64,000 nucleotides of DNA from the NCBI RefSeq assembly GCF_011765465.1, contig NZ_CP050265.1, forward strand, positions 1,798,001-1,862,000. The letters are read 5' to 3'. The translations under genes were made by a program, and so were the position numbers. Below, one piece after another: positions 1 to 9,625 of the stretch. Under the pieces are notes generated by a model. The model was not told the origin of the DNA. It worked only from the letters and a program-made list of their open reading frames with translations, and ran no database searches. Every line of letters begins with the position of its first letter. The first letter of the stretch is position 1. Source of the stretch: Erythrobacter sp. (GTDB lineage Bacteria; Pseudomonadota; Alphaproteobacteria; Sphingomonadales; Sphingomonadaceae).

Positions 1-121
1 CGACAAGATAGGCGAGCGGAACCCAGGTCGGCACGCCTTCAGCGGCGGTCGCGGCGTGGGCGGGAGTGGCGAGCAGCGCAGTCAGCGCGGCGAGAGCGAA
101 GGAGGGAAGCAGGCGGCCCAT
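1..121 (-). CDS. pntB: NAD(P) transhydrogenase subunit beta, N-terminal part (runs off window)
   Basis: Only the first 40 codons lie in the window; the gene continues past its left edge. PntB is the NADP(H)-binding, membrane-embedded subunit of the proton-translocating transhydrogenase. The ATG sits two bases after the pntAB stop, as expected for this operon. The visible residues are a hydrophobic Ala/Leu-rich stretch ending in TPAHA, which looks like a cleavable signal peptide, followed by VPTWVPLAYLV, where the normal first membrane helix of PntB starts. The call rests mainly on gene order (pntAA-pntAB-pntB) and on this short helix start. Confidence 0.75.
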   Translation of the reverse strand, partial: MGRLLPSFALAALTALLATPAHAATAAEGVPTWVPLAYLV

Positions 122-123
122 GC

Positions 124-405
124 TCACTTCTCCTTCTTCTTGTACATCGCGAGCATTCGCTCGGTCACGGCGAAGCCGCCGAAGATGTTGACGCTGGCGA
201 GCACCACGCCCGCAAGGCCGAGATACTTGGCAACGTCGCTTCCCGCTTCTGCGGACGCGATCAGCGCGCCGACCACGATGACCGAGGAAATCGCATTGGT
301 CACCGCCATTAGCGGCGTGTGCAGCGCCGGGGTGACCGACCACACCACGTAATAGCCGACGAAACACGCCAGCACGAAGATCGAGAGGATTGAGACGAAT
401 TCCAT
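124..405 (-). CDS. pntAB: NAD(P) transhydrogenase subunit alpha 2 (membrane part of alpha)
   Basis: A 93-residue integral membrane protein with three hydrophobic segments and a short Lys-rich tail. It corresponds to the separate membrane domain of the alpha subunit in bacteria that split PntA in two. The segment TPLMAVTNAISSVIVVGAL is the characteristic helix of this family. With PntAA and PntB it forms the inner-membrane enzyme that uses the proton gradient to move hydride from NADH to NADP+, supplying NADPH. It lies between pntAA (57 bases upstream) and pntB (two bases downstream), so the three are presumably cotranscribed. Confidence 0.92.
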   Translation of the reverse strand: MEFVSILSIFVLACFVGYYVVWSVTPALHTPLMAVTNAISSVIVVGALIASAEAGSDVAKYLGLAGVVLASVNIFGGFAVTERMLAMYKKKEK

Positions 406-462
406 TGCTTACCCCTGTCCGGCACCCGGCCCGCTGATGTCCTTGGTCGATGCGCCTCGGCG

Positions 463-1575
463 CTATCCCTTCAGCCTTTCGCTCACGATCTCGCCGCCCT
501 TGGTCAGGCGGATCGCATCGCCGATTTCCTCGTCGAGTTCGGGCTTGCCCGCCTCCTTGTCCCAGAAGGCCGAGAGGAAATTGAAATGGTTGCGCGCGAA
601 CAGCGCCGATGCGTCGGCGGGAAGATGCGCGGGCGTGTTCGAATAGCCCATGATCTTCACCCCGTGCTTCACCACGACCTCGTCGGGCTTCGAGCCCTCG
701 ACATTGCCGCCCTGCGCGACGGCGAGGTCGAAGATCACGCTGCCTTCCTTCATCGTCGCGATCTGTTCGTCGGTGATCAGCACCGGCGCCTTGCGCCCCG
801 GGATGAGCGCGGTCGTGATGACGAGATCCTGCTTGGCGATGTGTTCGGAAACGAGCGCGGCCTGCTTGGCCTTCTGCTCATCGCTGAGTTCGGCCGCGTA
901 ACCGCCCTCGCCAGCCGCCTCCAGCCCTTCGGCGAAAACCGCCTTGGCGCCCAATGAGGTGATCTGTTCCGCGGTCTCGGGCCGCACGTCGGTCGCCGAA
1001 ACCTGCGCGCCGAGGCGCTTCGCCGTCGCGATCGCCTGGAGGCCCGCAACGCCCACGCCCATGACGAAGCAGCGCGCCGCCTGCACCGTGCCGGCCGCGG
1101 TCATCATCATCGGGAAGGCGCGCCCGTATTCGTCCGCCGCCGCAACCACCGCCTTGTATCCGGCGAGGTTCGACTGGCTGGAAAGCACGTCCATCGACTG
1201 CGCGCGGGTGATGCGCGGCATGAATTCCATCGACAGCGCCTCGAGCCCGGCCTTGGCATAGGCTTCGACCCGCTCGCCCTGCTGGAAGGGATCGAACAGC
1301 GCCGCGACCCACGCGCCCGGCTTCGCGCCCTTGAGCAGCGCCACGTCAGGCGCCTGCACGCCGAGGACGATGTCCGCGTCCTTGATCACCGCCGCCGCAT
1401 CGCCGGTGGTCGCGCCCGCTTCGCCATAGGCTTCGTCGGTGATCGAGGCGGACGCGCCCGCGCCTGCCTCGACCGCGACTTCATTGCCGAGGCCGATGAA
1501 TTTCTTCACCGTTTCCGGCGTCGCCGCGACGCGCGTTTCCCCTGCGGCGCGTTCTTTCAGGACTGCGATCTTCAC
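463..1575 (-). CDS. pntAA: NAD(P) transhydrogenase subunit alpha 1 (NAD-binding)
   Basis: This soluble subunit binds NAD(H) at the cytoplasmic face of the transhydrogenase. From the chosen GTG it is 370 residues, normal for the split form. The N-terminus reads VKIAVLKERAAGETRVAATP, the conserved opening of the alanine dehydrogenase/PntA N-terminal domain. The dinucleotide fold shows GVGVAGLQAIATAKRLGA and then the acidic D of SATDVR. GTG at 1575 has a run of six G upstream. Longer in-frame starts up to 1674 would run into the upstream oxidase-subunit gene and add non-conserved residues. Confidence 0.93.
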   Translation of the reverse strand: MKIAVLKERAAGETRVAATPETVKKFIGLGNEVAVEAGAGASASITDEAYGEAGATTGDAAAVIKDADIVLGVQAPDVALLKGAKPGAWVAALFDPFQQGERVEAYAKAGLEALSMEFMPRITRAQSMDVLSSQSNLAGYKAVVAAADEYGRAFPMMMTAAGTVQAARCFVMGVGVAGLQAIATAKRLGAQVSATDVRPETAEQITSLGAKAVFAEGLEAAGEGGYAAELSDEQKAKQAALVSEHIAKQDLVITTALIPGRKAPVLITDEQIATMKEGSVIFDLAVAQGGNVEGSKPDEVVVKHGVKIMGYSNTPAHLPADASALFARNHFNFLSAFWDKEAGKPELDEEIGDAIRLTKGGEIVSERLKG

Positions 1576-1613
1576 TAATGCCCCCCAGGAAGCTTCGGCA
1601 AGATTTCGGGCGT

Positions 1614-1736
1614 TTACCCGGCGATGAGCGAGACGACGAACAGGGTGATGAGGGCGATGATCGGGACGGCCCACTTGAGCGCGGTCATGAACGACTCATA
1701 GGTCGAGCGCGCCTTGTCCATGTCGTGCGTTGCCAT
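1614..1736 (-). CDS. aa3-type cytochrome c oxidase subunit IV (small membrane subunit)
   Basis: A 40-residue protein of the bacterial aa3-type oxidase subunit IV family: a short polar N-terminus (MATHDMDKARSTYESFMTAL) followed by one transmembrane helix and a two-residue tail. In related oxidases this single-helix subunit packs against the catalytic core; its exact function is unclear. The ATG at 1736 was chosen because the family starts within about ten residues of the STYESF motif; an upstream in-frame start would add unrelated sequence. It precedes pntAA on the same strand, an arrangement common in sphingomonads. The catalytic oxidase subunits are not in this window. Confidence 0.85.
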   Translation of the reverse strand: MATHDMDKARSTYESFMTALKWAVPIIALITLFVVSLIAG

Positions 1737-1994
1737 GATTGTTTGTTCCCCTTGAAAGTGCCTAACGGGATTCAGGGCAAAAGGTTGCCGTGAAAAGTGA
1801 TAGGCGCACGCGTTATCCGAGCCTGCCCGCACGCTCAAGTGCGCAGCTTCCCATTTGCGCCTCTGACCGGGCGCGACAAAGACCGGGCAATGCCAACAGG
1901 CTTAATCCAGTCTTTACCTGCCTGCCGTAAAGCGATCCGACGTTTCACCCCGGGACGGTTGTCCGGGGCGCTGAGGGAGCTTGGGCACGCGGCC

Positions 1995-3500
1995 ATGTCG
2001 GAAAAGGCGATCCCCGATTCGAACCGGCAGGTGGCGGCGCAGGCCGGGGCTCTCGATCACCTCGGCGAGGCGGCGCGGACGGAAAGCGAGACGCCGCGCC
2101 TTGTCATGCTGATCGACGACGAGCCGGCGCAAAGTCGGCTCATTTCCGCGATTGCCGCGCGCGAAGGCTGGCGCACGCTGGTCGCGCCCGATGCGGACAC
2201 CGCGATCGCCATGCTCGGCACGCGCGAGGGGATGCAGCTGTCGGCGATCCTGCTCGACCAGTGGGTTCCGGGCGACGATGCCTGCGCGCTCATCGCCGAA
2301 CTCAAGCAGCGCCGCCCGGCGCTGCCGATTCTCATGCTGACAACCAGTGCCTCTCCCGTCCTCGCGGTCGAGGCGATGCGCGCGGGCGCGAGCGACTATC
2401 TCGTCAAACCCGTCTCTCCCGACCGGCTGATGGAGGCGCTGCGCGCGGTCACGACCAATGAACGCCAGCGCGACGAACTCGCCCCGCTGACCGAGAAGAT
2501 GGGCGCCGACCTCGATTTCGACGCGATGATCGGCACCGCGCCCGGCTTTCGCACCGCGCTCGCTCAGGCCGCCAAGGCTGCACGCGGGCACGGCCATGCT
2601 CTGATCGAGGGCGAAAGCGGGACGGGCAAGGAAATGCTGATCCGCGCGATGCACCAGGCGAGCCCGCGGGCAAAGGAAGCGCTGCGAATCGTCAATGTCG
2701 CGAGCATCCCGGCCGGATCGCTCGAATCGGTCCTTTTCGGACACGAACCGGGCGCCTTTCCCGGCGCTTTCGACCGCCAGATCGGCGCATTGCAGCATTG
2801 CGACGGCGGCTCGCTTGTCCTCGACGAGGTCGACCGCCTGCCTGCGAGCGTCCAGCAGCGCCTGCGCGAAGCACTGGAAAGCGGTATCGTGCGGCCGGTC
2901 GGGGCGAGCTACGGCTATCGCATCGATATGCGCCTGTTCGTGGCTAGCAATGTCCCGCTTGCGATGCTGGTCGAGGAAGGCGGGTTCGATGCGGAGCTCG
3001 CGCAACGCCTGTCGGCCACCCGCATCGTCCTGCCGCCCCTGCGCGAAAGGACCAGCGACATTCCCGCACTTACCCGCCATTTCCTCGCCCGGATCGGCGA
3101 GCAGCCGGGGCTCAATCACCTCTCGGTGTCCGACAGCGCGCTGGCGCTGCTCGCCGCCTATGACTGGCCGGGCAATGTCCGCCAGCTGCAATCGGTCCTG
3201 TTCCGCGCGGCTGTCTATTGCGAAGGCCAGACCCTGACAGCTGAAAGCTTCCCGCAATTGTCCGAAGTCGTCGGCGAGCGCGGCGAGCCACCTGTCCCCG
3301 CCTTCAACGAGGGCGCAGGCGTCATGCTCTACACCGAGGACGGAAACCTGCGCCCGCTCGAAGAGATCGAGGCCGACGTGATCCGGCTTGCGATCGGCCA
3401 TTATCGCGGGCGCATGACCGAAGTCGCCCGGCGGCTCGGCATCGGTCGCTCGACGCTTTACCGCAAGCTTTCCGACCTTGGAATCGACAACGCCGCTTGA
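1995..3500 (+). CDS. Sigma-54-type response regulator (REC-AAA+-Fis), GAFTGA loop altered
   Basis: A 501-residue NtrC-like regulator with three domains. The receiver has the acidic pair (LIDDEP), phospho-acceptor Asp (LLDQW) and Lys (LVKPVSP). The AAA+ module has Walker A GESGTGKE and Walker B SLVLDEVD. The C-terminal Fis-type helix-turn-helix reads VARRLGIGRSTLYRKL. The loop that normally reads GAFTGA and touches sigma-54 is GAFPGA here (residues 253-258), so true sigma-54 activation is uncertain. ATG 1995 was chosen over upstream in-frame starts because the earlier residues are low-complexity and non-conserved. No sensor kinase lies beside it, so the stimulus and targets are unknown. Confidence 0.85.
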   Translation: MSEKAIPDSNRQVAAQAGALDHLGEAARTESETPRLVMLIDDEPAQSRLISAIAAREGWRTLVAPDADTAIAMLGTREGMQLSAILLDQWVPGDDACALIAELKQRRPALPILMLTTSASPVLAVEAMRAGASDYLVKPVSPDRLMEALRAVTTNERQRDELAPLTEKMGADLDFDAMIGTAPGFRTALAQAAKAARGHGHALIEGESGTGKEMLIRAMHQASPRAKEALRIVNVASIPAGSLESVLFGHEPGAFPGAFDRQIGALQHCDGGSLVLDEVDRLPASVQQRLREALESGIVRPVGASYGYRIDMRLFVASNVPLAMLVEEGGFDAELAQRLSATRIVLPPLRERTSDIPALTRHFLARIGEQPGLNHLSVSDSALALLAAYDWPGNVRQLQSVLFRAAVYCEGQTLTAESFPQLSEVVGERGEPPVPAFNEGAGVMLYTEDGNLRPLEEIEADVIRLAIGHYRGRMTEVARRLGIGRSTLYRKLSDLGIDNAA

Positions 3501-3532
3501 ACGCGCGACTCGCCGGGCCTAGCGCTCTGGCC

Positions 3533-4297
3533 ATGAATGACACCAAACATGATTTCGAAGGGCGCAGCGCGCTTGTCACCGGCGCAGGCTCGGGCATCGG
3601 GGCCGCCTGCGCCGAAGCGCTCGCCGCGCGCGGTGCGGCCAAGCTGTTCCTGAACGACATCGACGCGGCAGGGCTGGAAAAGCTCGACCTCGGCCAATGC
3701 GAAGTCGTGCGGGTCATCGGCAGCGTCGCCGACCCCGAGCTATGGGCCGACCTCGAGGGCGACCTCGCCGGGCTTGACCATGCCATCGTCAATGCGGGTG
3801 TCGGCGCGGGCGGTGCGCTGACGGAGCTCGACTTCGCCGAGTGGCGGCGGGTGATGGACATCAATCTCGACGGAGCCTTCCTGACGCTCTCGACCGCGAT
3901 GCGGGCTATGGCCGGCAAGGGCGGGAGCGCAGTGGTCGTCTCCTCCACCACCGGTCTGAAGCCCGTGCCGGGCATCGGACCCTATGGGGTGTCCAAGGCG
4001 GCAGTCGCGCACATGGCCCGCATCGCCGCGGTCGAGGGCGCGCCGAAGAAGATCCGCGTCAACGCGATCGCACCGGGCGGGGTCGACACGGCGATCTGGG
4101 AATCCTCGGAGGACTTCAAGCGTTCGGTCGAAGCGCATGGCCGCGAGGCGACGCTCAAAGCAATGGCGAAAACCACGCCGTCGGGGCGCTTCGCCAGTTC
4201 CGCAGAAATGGCCGAGACGATCCTGTTCCTGCTGGGCGATGCCGCCGCCAACGTCACGGGTCACGTGATGGTGTCGGACGGCGGCTACACGCTCTAG
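3533..4297 (+). CDS. SDR family NAD(P)-dependent oxidoreductase
   Basis: A 254-residue classical short-chain dehydrogenase. It shows the cofactor motif TGAGSGIG near residue 20, the NAG structural motif (IVNAGVG) and the catalytic Ser...Tyr-x-x-x-Lys set (VVSSTTG, then YGVSKAA). The C-terminus ends SDGGYTL, typical of the family. It is soluble and probably cytoplasmic. The substrate cannot be inferred: neighbours are a response regulator upstream and a convergent phosphatase ten bases downstream. ATG 3533 follows the regulator's stop by 32 bases; a TTG overlapping that stop would add 12 residues but has no better support. Confidence 0.9.
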   Translation: MNDTKHDFEGRSALVTGAGSGIGAACAEALAARGAAKLFLNDIDAAGLEKLDLGQCEVVRVIGSVADPELWADLEGDLAGLDHAIVNAGVGAGGALTELDFAEWRRVMDINLDGAFLTLSTAMRAMAGKGGSAVVVSSTTGLKPVPGIGPYGVSKAAVAHMARIAAVEGAPKKIRVNAIAPGGVDTAIWESSEDFKRSVEAHGREATLKAMAKTTPSGRFASSAEMAETILFLLGDAAANVTGHVMVSDGGYTL

Positions 4298-4307
4298 CGC
4301 TCGGCGG

Positions 4308-5465
4308 TCACCAACTCACGGTCCGGCTGGCGCGCTCCTCGCCCTGGTTCCCGCGCAGGGTCAGGGTGAAGGTGCGCGCCTGCCAGTCGATGTCGACGAG
4401 GCCGAAATTTTCCTCGGAAATGAAATCGGTCAGCCGCTTGGGATCGGGTTCGCGCGCGGTGTTGGTCGCGGTGTCGTTGAAAGCGAGGTTGAGCGAGGAA
4501 CTGGTCAGCTCCCACAATTGCTCGCCGCCTGTCTCTTCCGGCGTGTCGGTGTAGATGCCGCCCGCGTGGCGATCGCCCGAAAGCAGCACCAGCCCGCTGT
4601 CCTCGCGCGCCGCAAGCAGGCGGTAGAGCTTTGCGCGCTCGAGCGGCATCGTCTCCCACGCCTCGTAGTTGTGCGCGTCGGTCAGCACCTGGATCGAGCT
4701 CGCCACGATACGGAAATCTGCCGGTTTCGCGAGTTCGGCCTCGAGCCATTCCCACTGTTCCTCGCCCAGCATGGTCTTTTCCGGGTCGCTGCTGGGCACA
4801 TAGGGACCGAGCGGCGGGCGGCGTTCGGAATAGCCCCCTGTCTCGAGGTCCGAACGGAAGAAGCGGGTGTCGAGCAGGATCACCTGCACGCGCCGCCCCT
4901 CTTCGCCCACGATGCGCGAATCGTAGACGCCCGGCCGCGAGCGGACCTCTTCGGAAGAGCCCCAGAACGTCTCGAAGATGGTTTCGGACCAGCGCCGCGG
5001 CGTGAAGCTCCCCCCGCCGTCGTTGAAGCCGTAATCGTGATCGTCCCACACCGCCATCATCGGCACGGCCTTGCGGAAGGCGGCAAGTTCGGGTGTCTCG
5101 GCCTGCTTGGCATAGGCCGCGCGCAGCGATCCGAGGGCAGCATCGCCCTCCCAGCCGTTGTCGCCATAGTTGTTGTCGCCGATGAAGAGGAAAAGCTGCG
5201 GGTCGGCCGCGGCGATTTGCGCCCACATATGCTGGGAACGGCTCTGGTGGTTGCACGAACCGACGCCGATGCGGGTAAGCACCGTGTCCTCGGCAAGCGC
5301 CGCTCCGGGCGGAGCGACGGGCAGGTCGAGTTCACGCTCGAGCTTGGCGTAATAGGGCGCGAGCATATCCTCGGCGCTCACCTCCACCTCGGGATTGGCG
5401 GAAAGCGGCGCGATGGCGGCGAGCGCGGCGGTTCCGACCGCGGCGAGAAGGAGTGGAAAACGCAT
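4308..5465 (-). CDS. PhoD-like alkaline phosphatase family protein, exported
   Basis: A 385-residue metallophosphoesterase of the alkaline phosphatase D family. The N-terminus MRFPLLLAAVGTAALAAIAP ends in LSANP and is a likely signal peptide, placing the enzyme in the periplasm. Metal-ligand motifs are IGVGSCNHQ, FIGDNNYGD, VWDDHDYGFND and, near the C-terminus, LLSGDRHAGG. These match the PhoD pattern of Asp, Asn and His ligands. The ATG at 5465 starts exactly at the signal peptide. Substrate is unknown; phosphodiesters or phosphomonoesters are typical. It converges with the SDR gene and follows folP on the same strand after an 80-base gap. Confidence 0.85.
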   Translation of the reverse strand: MRFPLLLAAVGTAALAAIAPLSANPEVEVSAEDMLAPYYAKLERELDLPVAPPGAALAEDTVLTRIGVGSCNHQSRSQHMWAQIAAADPQLFLFIGDNNYGDNGWEGDAALGSLRAAYAKQAETPELAAFRKAVPMMAVWDDHDYGFNDGGGSFTPRRWSETIFETFWGSSEEVRSRPGVYDSRIVGEEGRRVQVILLDTRFFRSDLETGGYSERRPPLGPYVPSSDPEKTMLGEEQWEWLEAELAKPADFRIVASSIQVLTDAHNYEAWETMPLERAKLYRLLAAREDSGLVLLSGDRHAGGIYTDTPEETGGEQLWELTSSSLNLAFNDTATNTAREPDPKRLTDFISEENFGLVDIDWQARTFTLTLRGNQGEERASRTVSW

Positions 5466-5544
5466 CGAGAAAGTCCTTGTCGTGTCTGGCGAGAGGCCCT
5501 TGCCTTCCCTCCATGACGCGATTGCGACAGCGCGCAAGACCCAA

Positions 5545-6672
5545 TCAGGAAAGCGGCGGCAATTGGCTGAAATCGGTCAGCGCCGCATCGCGCAGGCCGC
5601 GCCAGACATTGCGGGCCTGCACCGTTTCGGGAACGTCATGGACGCGCAGGACGTGGACGCCCGCATCCATAGCCTTCACGGCAAGCGCGATCGATCCGGC
5701 AAGGCGGTCGCTTGGCCCTTCCTCGTTGGAAAGCGCGCCGATCATCCTCTTGCGGCTGACACCGACCAGCAGGGGCGAACCGAGCGCATGGAACAGCGGC
5801 AGCGCGTTCATCAGCGCGAGATTGTCGGCGAGCGACTTGCCGAAGCCGATACCGGGATCGAGCAGGATGCGCTCCTCGGCGATGCCGCCGGCGATCGCCT
5901 TCTCGCGGGCGTGGCGCAGGAAATCGAACACCTCGGTCACGACATCGCGGTATTCGCCGCCCTCGTGGAGATTCTCGCCGCTGCCGGGCGCGTGCATCAG
6001 CACGACCGGGCATTCATAGGCCTCAACCACCTCGCTGCTGCGCGGGTCGTAGCGCAGCGCGGAAACGTCGTTGGCGATATGCGCGCCCGCGGCAAGCGCC
6101 TGTTCGATCACGCCCGCGCGGCGCGAGTCGATGCTGATCGCAGCCCCCATCGCGGCGCAGTAGCGCACGGCGGGCACGACGCGCTCGATCTCCTCGGTCT
6201 CGAAGGTCGCCTCCGCACCCGGGCGCGTGCTTTCGCCGCCGATGTCGATGATCGCCGCGCCCGCTTCGAGCATGGCGGCGGCATGGGCACGGCCTTCCTC
6301 TTCCTTGCCGTCGAAGGCGCCTCCGTCCGAAAAACTGTCGGGAGTCACGTTGAGCACACCCATGACCTGCGGCTGGTCGAGCCGGATCACCCGCTCGCCC
6401 GCGTCGATCGGGGGGTGGACGCGCGCGAGGTTGGCCCATTGCCGCCGCGCCTCGGCTTCCTCGATCGGGCCGAGCGTCTCGAAGACGCGTTCGGCATCGG
6501 CGAGACCGAAGACGTGCCGGTCCACAACCGCGCCATCCTCGCGCAGGACCAGCGCGAAGCGGCTGGCATAGGCCATCGACCCGCCCAGCCGGATTGCGCC
6601 CGGACCGTGCTCGCCCGCCTCGGCCTGCGGGCCGGAAGCGAGCGCGATGGGGTGGAGATAGACGTCGCTCAC
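5545..6672 (-). CDS. folP: Dihydropteroate synthase
   Basis: Condenses p-aminobenzoate with 6-hydroxymethyl-7,8-dihydropterin pyrophosphate in folate synthesis; the sulfonamide target. The DHPS core starts at VMGVLNVTPDSFSDGG and continues with the pterin motif DIGGESTRPGA, then ISIDSRR, NDVSAL, DPGIGFGKS and the C-terminal VLRVHDV. About 115 residues precede the core, a non-catalytic extension that seems usual in sphingomonads. The GTG at 6672 lies one base after the ccrM stop, so the two genes are translationally coupled; an ATG further in (MAYASRF) is the alternative start. Length 375 residues. Confidence 0.93.
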   Translation of the reverse strand: MSDVYLHPIALASGPQAEAGEHGPGAIRLGGSMAYASRFALVLREDGAVVDRHVFGLADAERVFETLGPIEEAEARRQWANLARVHPPIDAGERVIRLDQPQVMGVLNVTPDSFSDGGAFDGKEEEGRAHAAAMLEAGAAIIDIGGESTRPGAEATFETEEIERVVPAVRYCAAMGAAISIDSRRAGVIEQALAAGAHIANDVSALRYDPRSSEVVEAYECPVVLMHAPGSGENLHEGGEYRDVVTEVFDFLRHAREKAIAGGIAEERILLDPGIGFGKSLADNLALMNALPLFHALGSPLLVGVSRKRMIGALSNEEGPSDRLAGSIALAVKAMDAGVHVLRVHDVPETVQARNVWRGLRDAALTDFSQLPPLS

Positions 6673-6673
6673 C

Positions 6674-8035
<1,362 letters not shown>

Positions 8036-8959
8036 TCAGCTGAACACCAGCACCACATTCCCGGCAAAGGCGGCGACCAGCAGCGCGCCGATGACCCGCC
8101 CGATCCGCTTCCCCCACCAAAGCAGCGCGAGCAGGACAGCCGCGCTCGCGGTCAGCAGCGCCATCTGCACCCCGGCAAGGTCGGCGGGCAGCGGGTAAGG
8201 CGCGATGCTCATGGTCGCACCGCCGATCAGCAGGATGTTGTAGATGTTCGAGCCCACGACATTGCCGAGCGCCAGCCCCGCCTTGCCGCGCAGGGCGGCG
8301 GCGATCGAGGCGGCGAGTTCGGGCAGCGAAGTGCCTACCGCTACGACGGTAAGGCCGATGACGGTCTCGGGCACCTTGAGGATCGTCGCCAATTCGATCG
8401 CGCCGTAGACCAGCGCATTGCCTCCCGCCACCAGCACGCCCAGCCCGCCGAGGAACAGCAGCGCGGCGAGCCAAGCCTTCATCGGCGCGGCCTCCACATC
8501 GCTGTCCGGCGGCGAGCTTCCCGGGTGGCGATAGCGCCAGACGATATAGGCGAGAATTCCGAGAAGGAAGGCGAACCCGATCCAGCGCCCGCCCAGGCCC
8601 GACAGCGCGAGCGCCCACAGCACCAGCGTCAGGCCGAGCGCCGTCACCGCGTCGCGCCGCCCGGTCCCGATCAGCACGATCGGCGCGACCAGCGCGGACA
8701 CGCCGAGGATCAGCAGCGTGTTGGCGAGATTGGAGCCCACGATATTGCCCCATGCGATCTCGGGCGAACCCGACAGCGCGGCCTGCACGCTCGCCACCAT
8801 TTCGGGCATCGAGGTGGCGAAGCCGACGATGACGAGTCCGGTGAAAAGGGTCGACACGCCGAGCTTCTGCGCGATCCCCACCGCCCCGCGCACGAGGAGT
8901 TCGCCGCCCACGGCAAGGCCGACCAGCCCGGCCAGCGCATAGAGGATCGCTTCGATCAT
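8036..8959 (-). CDS. Calcium/sodium antiporter (CaCA family, YrbG-like)
   Basis: A 307-residue inner-membrane protein with about ten hydrophobic helices. It shows the two inverted alpha-repeat signatures of cation/Ca2+ exchangers: GFATSMPEMVASVQAALSG with GSNLANTLLILG in the first half, and AVGTSLPELAASIAAALRG with GSNIYNILLIGG in the second. The acidic residue in each S-x-PE motif belongs to the cation-binding site. It probably exchanges Na+ or H+ against Ca2+. It lies between rnhB (30 bases upstream) and ccrM, interrupting the rnhB-ccrM neighbourhood known from other alphaproteobacteria. ATG at 8959 starts directly before the first helix. Confidence 0.9.
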   Translation of the reverse strand: MIEAILYALAGLVGLAVGGELLVRGAVGIAQKLGVSTLFTGLVIVGFATSMPEMVASVQAALSGSPEIAWGNIVGSNLANTLLILGVSALVAPIVLIGTGRRDAVTALGLTLVLWALALSGLGGRWIGFAFLLGILAYIVWRYRHPGSSPPDSDVEAAPMKAWLAALLFLGGLGVLVAGGNALVYGAIELATILKVPETVIGLTVVAVGTSLPELAASIAAALRGKAGLALGNVVGSNIYNILLIGGATMSIAPYPLPADLAGVQMALLTASAAVLLALLWWGKRIGRVIGALLVAAFAGNVVLVFS

Positions 8960-8989
8960 GGGGCTGGGCGCCTAGCCCAATCCGCAGCG

Positions 8990-9625
8990 CTAGAGAAGGT
9001 TCGCCTGCGCGACGGGTGCGAAGGAACGGCGATGAAGCGGGCTCGGTCCATGCAGGCGCAACGCCTCGCGGTGTTCGGCCGTTCCGTAGCCCTTGTTGCG
9101 TTCCCAGCCATAGGCTGGGTGCTCCCGCGCGGCCTCGATCATCAACCGGTCGCGCCATTCCTTGGCGATGATCGAGGCGGCGCTGATGCACGGCTCGATC
9201 CCGTCGCCGCCGACGATCGGGCGTGCCTTCCAGCGCCATCCTTCGCAGCGTCCGTGCGGCGTCATGTTGCCGTCGATCAGCACTTCGCGCGGGGGCCCGT
9301 CGAGCGCGGCGCAAAGCTCGGCAACGCAGCGGGTCATCGCCTCCATCGTCGCCATGAAGATGTTGAGCCGGTCGATCTCCTCGGGTTCGACCACCGCCAC
9401 AGCCCAGCGGCATTTCTCCCGGATGACGAAGTCGAGTTCGGCCCGGCGCGCGGGCACAAGCTTCTTGGAATCGTCGAGCCCGGCGGGTATCGGCTCGCAC
9501 AGCACCACCGCGGCCGCGACCACCGGCCCGGCGAGCGGCCCGCGCCCGGCCTCGTCGACACCGATGACGAAATCCGGCGCGGCGCGCTCGGCACGAAAGA
9601 AGTCCTGGGGAGTTGCCGTATCCAT
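8990..9625 (-). CDS. rnhB: Ribonuclease HII
   Basis: A 211-residue type 2 RNase H that cuts RNA in RNA-DNA hybrids and removes single ribonucleotides from DNA. The active-site motif VIGVDEAGRGPLAG is near residue 22, followed by DDSKKLVPARR, and the third acidic site is in VLIDGNMTP. The C-terminal region EAAREHPAYGWERNKGYGT is typical. The ATG (9625-9623) overlaps the ATG of the divergent sugar dehydrogenase gene (9624-9626) in the four-base palindrome CATG, so each 5' leader lies inside the other gene. It is followed by the exchanger and ccrM genes on the same strand. Confidence 0.93.
   Translation of the reverse strand: MDTATPQDFFRAERAAPDFVIGVDEAGRGPLAGPVVAAAVVLCEPIPAGLDDSKKLVPARRAELDFVIREKCRWAVAVVEPEEIDRLNIFMATMEAMTRCVAELCAALDGPPREVLIDGNMTPHGRCEGWRWKARPIVGGDGIEPCISAASIIAKEWRDRLMIEAAREHPAYGWERNKGYGTAEHREALRLHGPSPLHRRSFAPVAQANLL

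Noticed and set aside
8036..8959. Disruption of ccrM by an inserted gene
   Set aside because: The exchanger gene lies upstream of ccrM's own leader and ccrM is full length.
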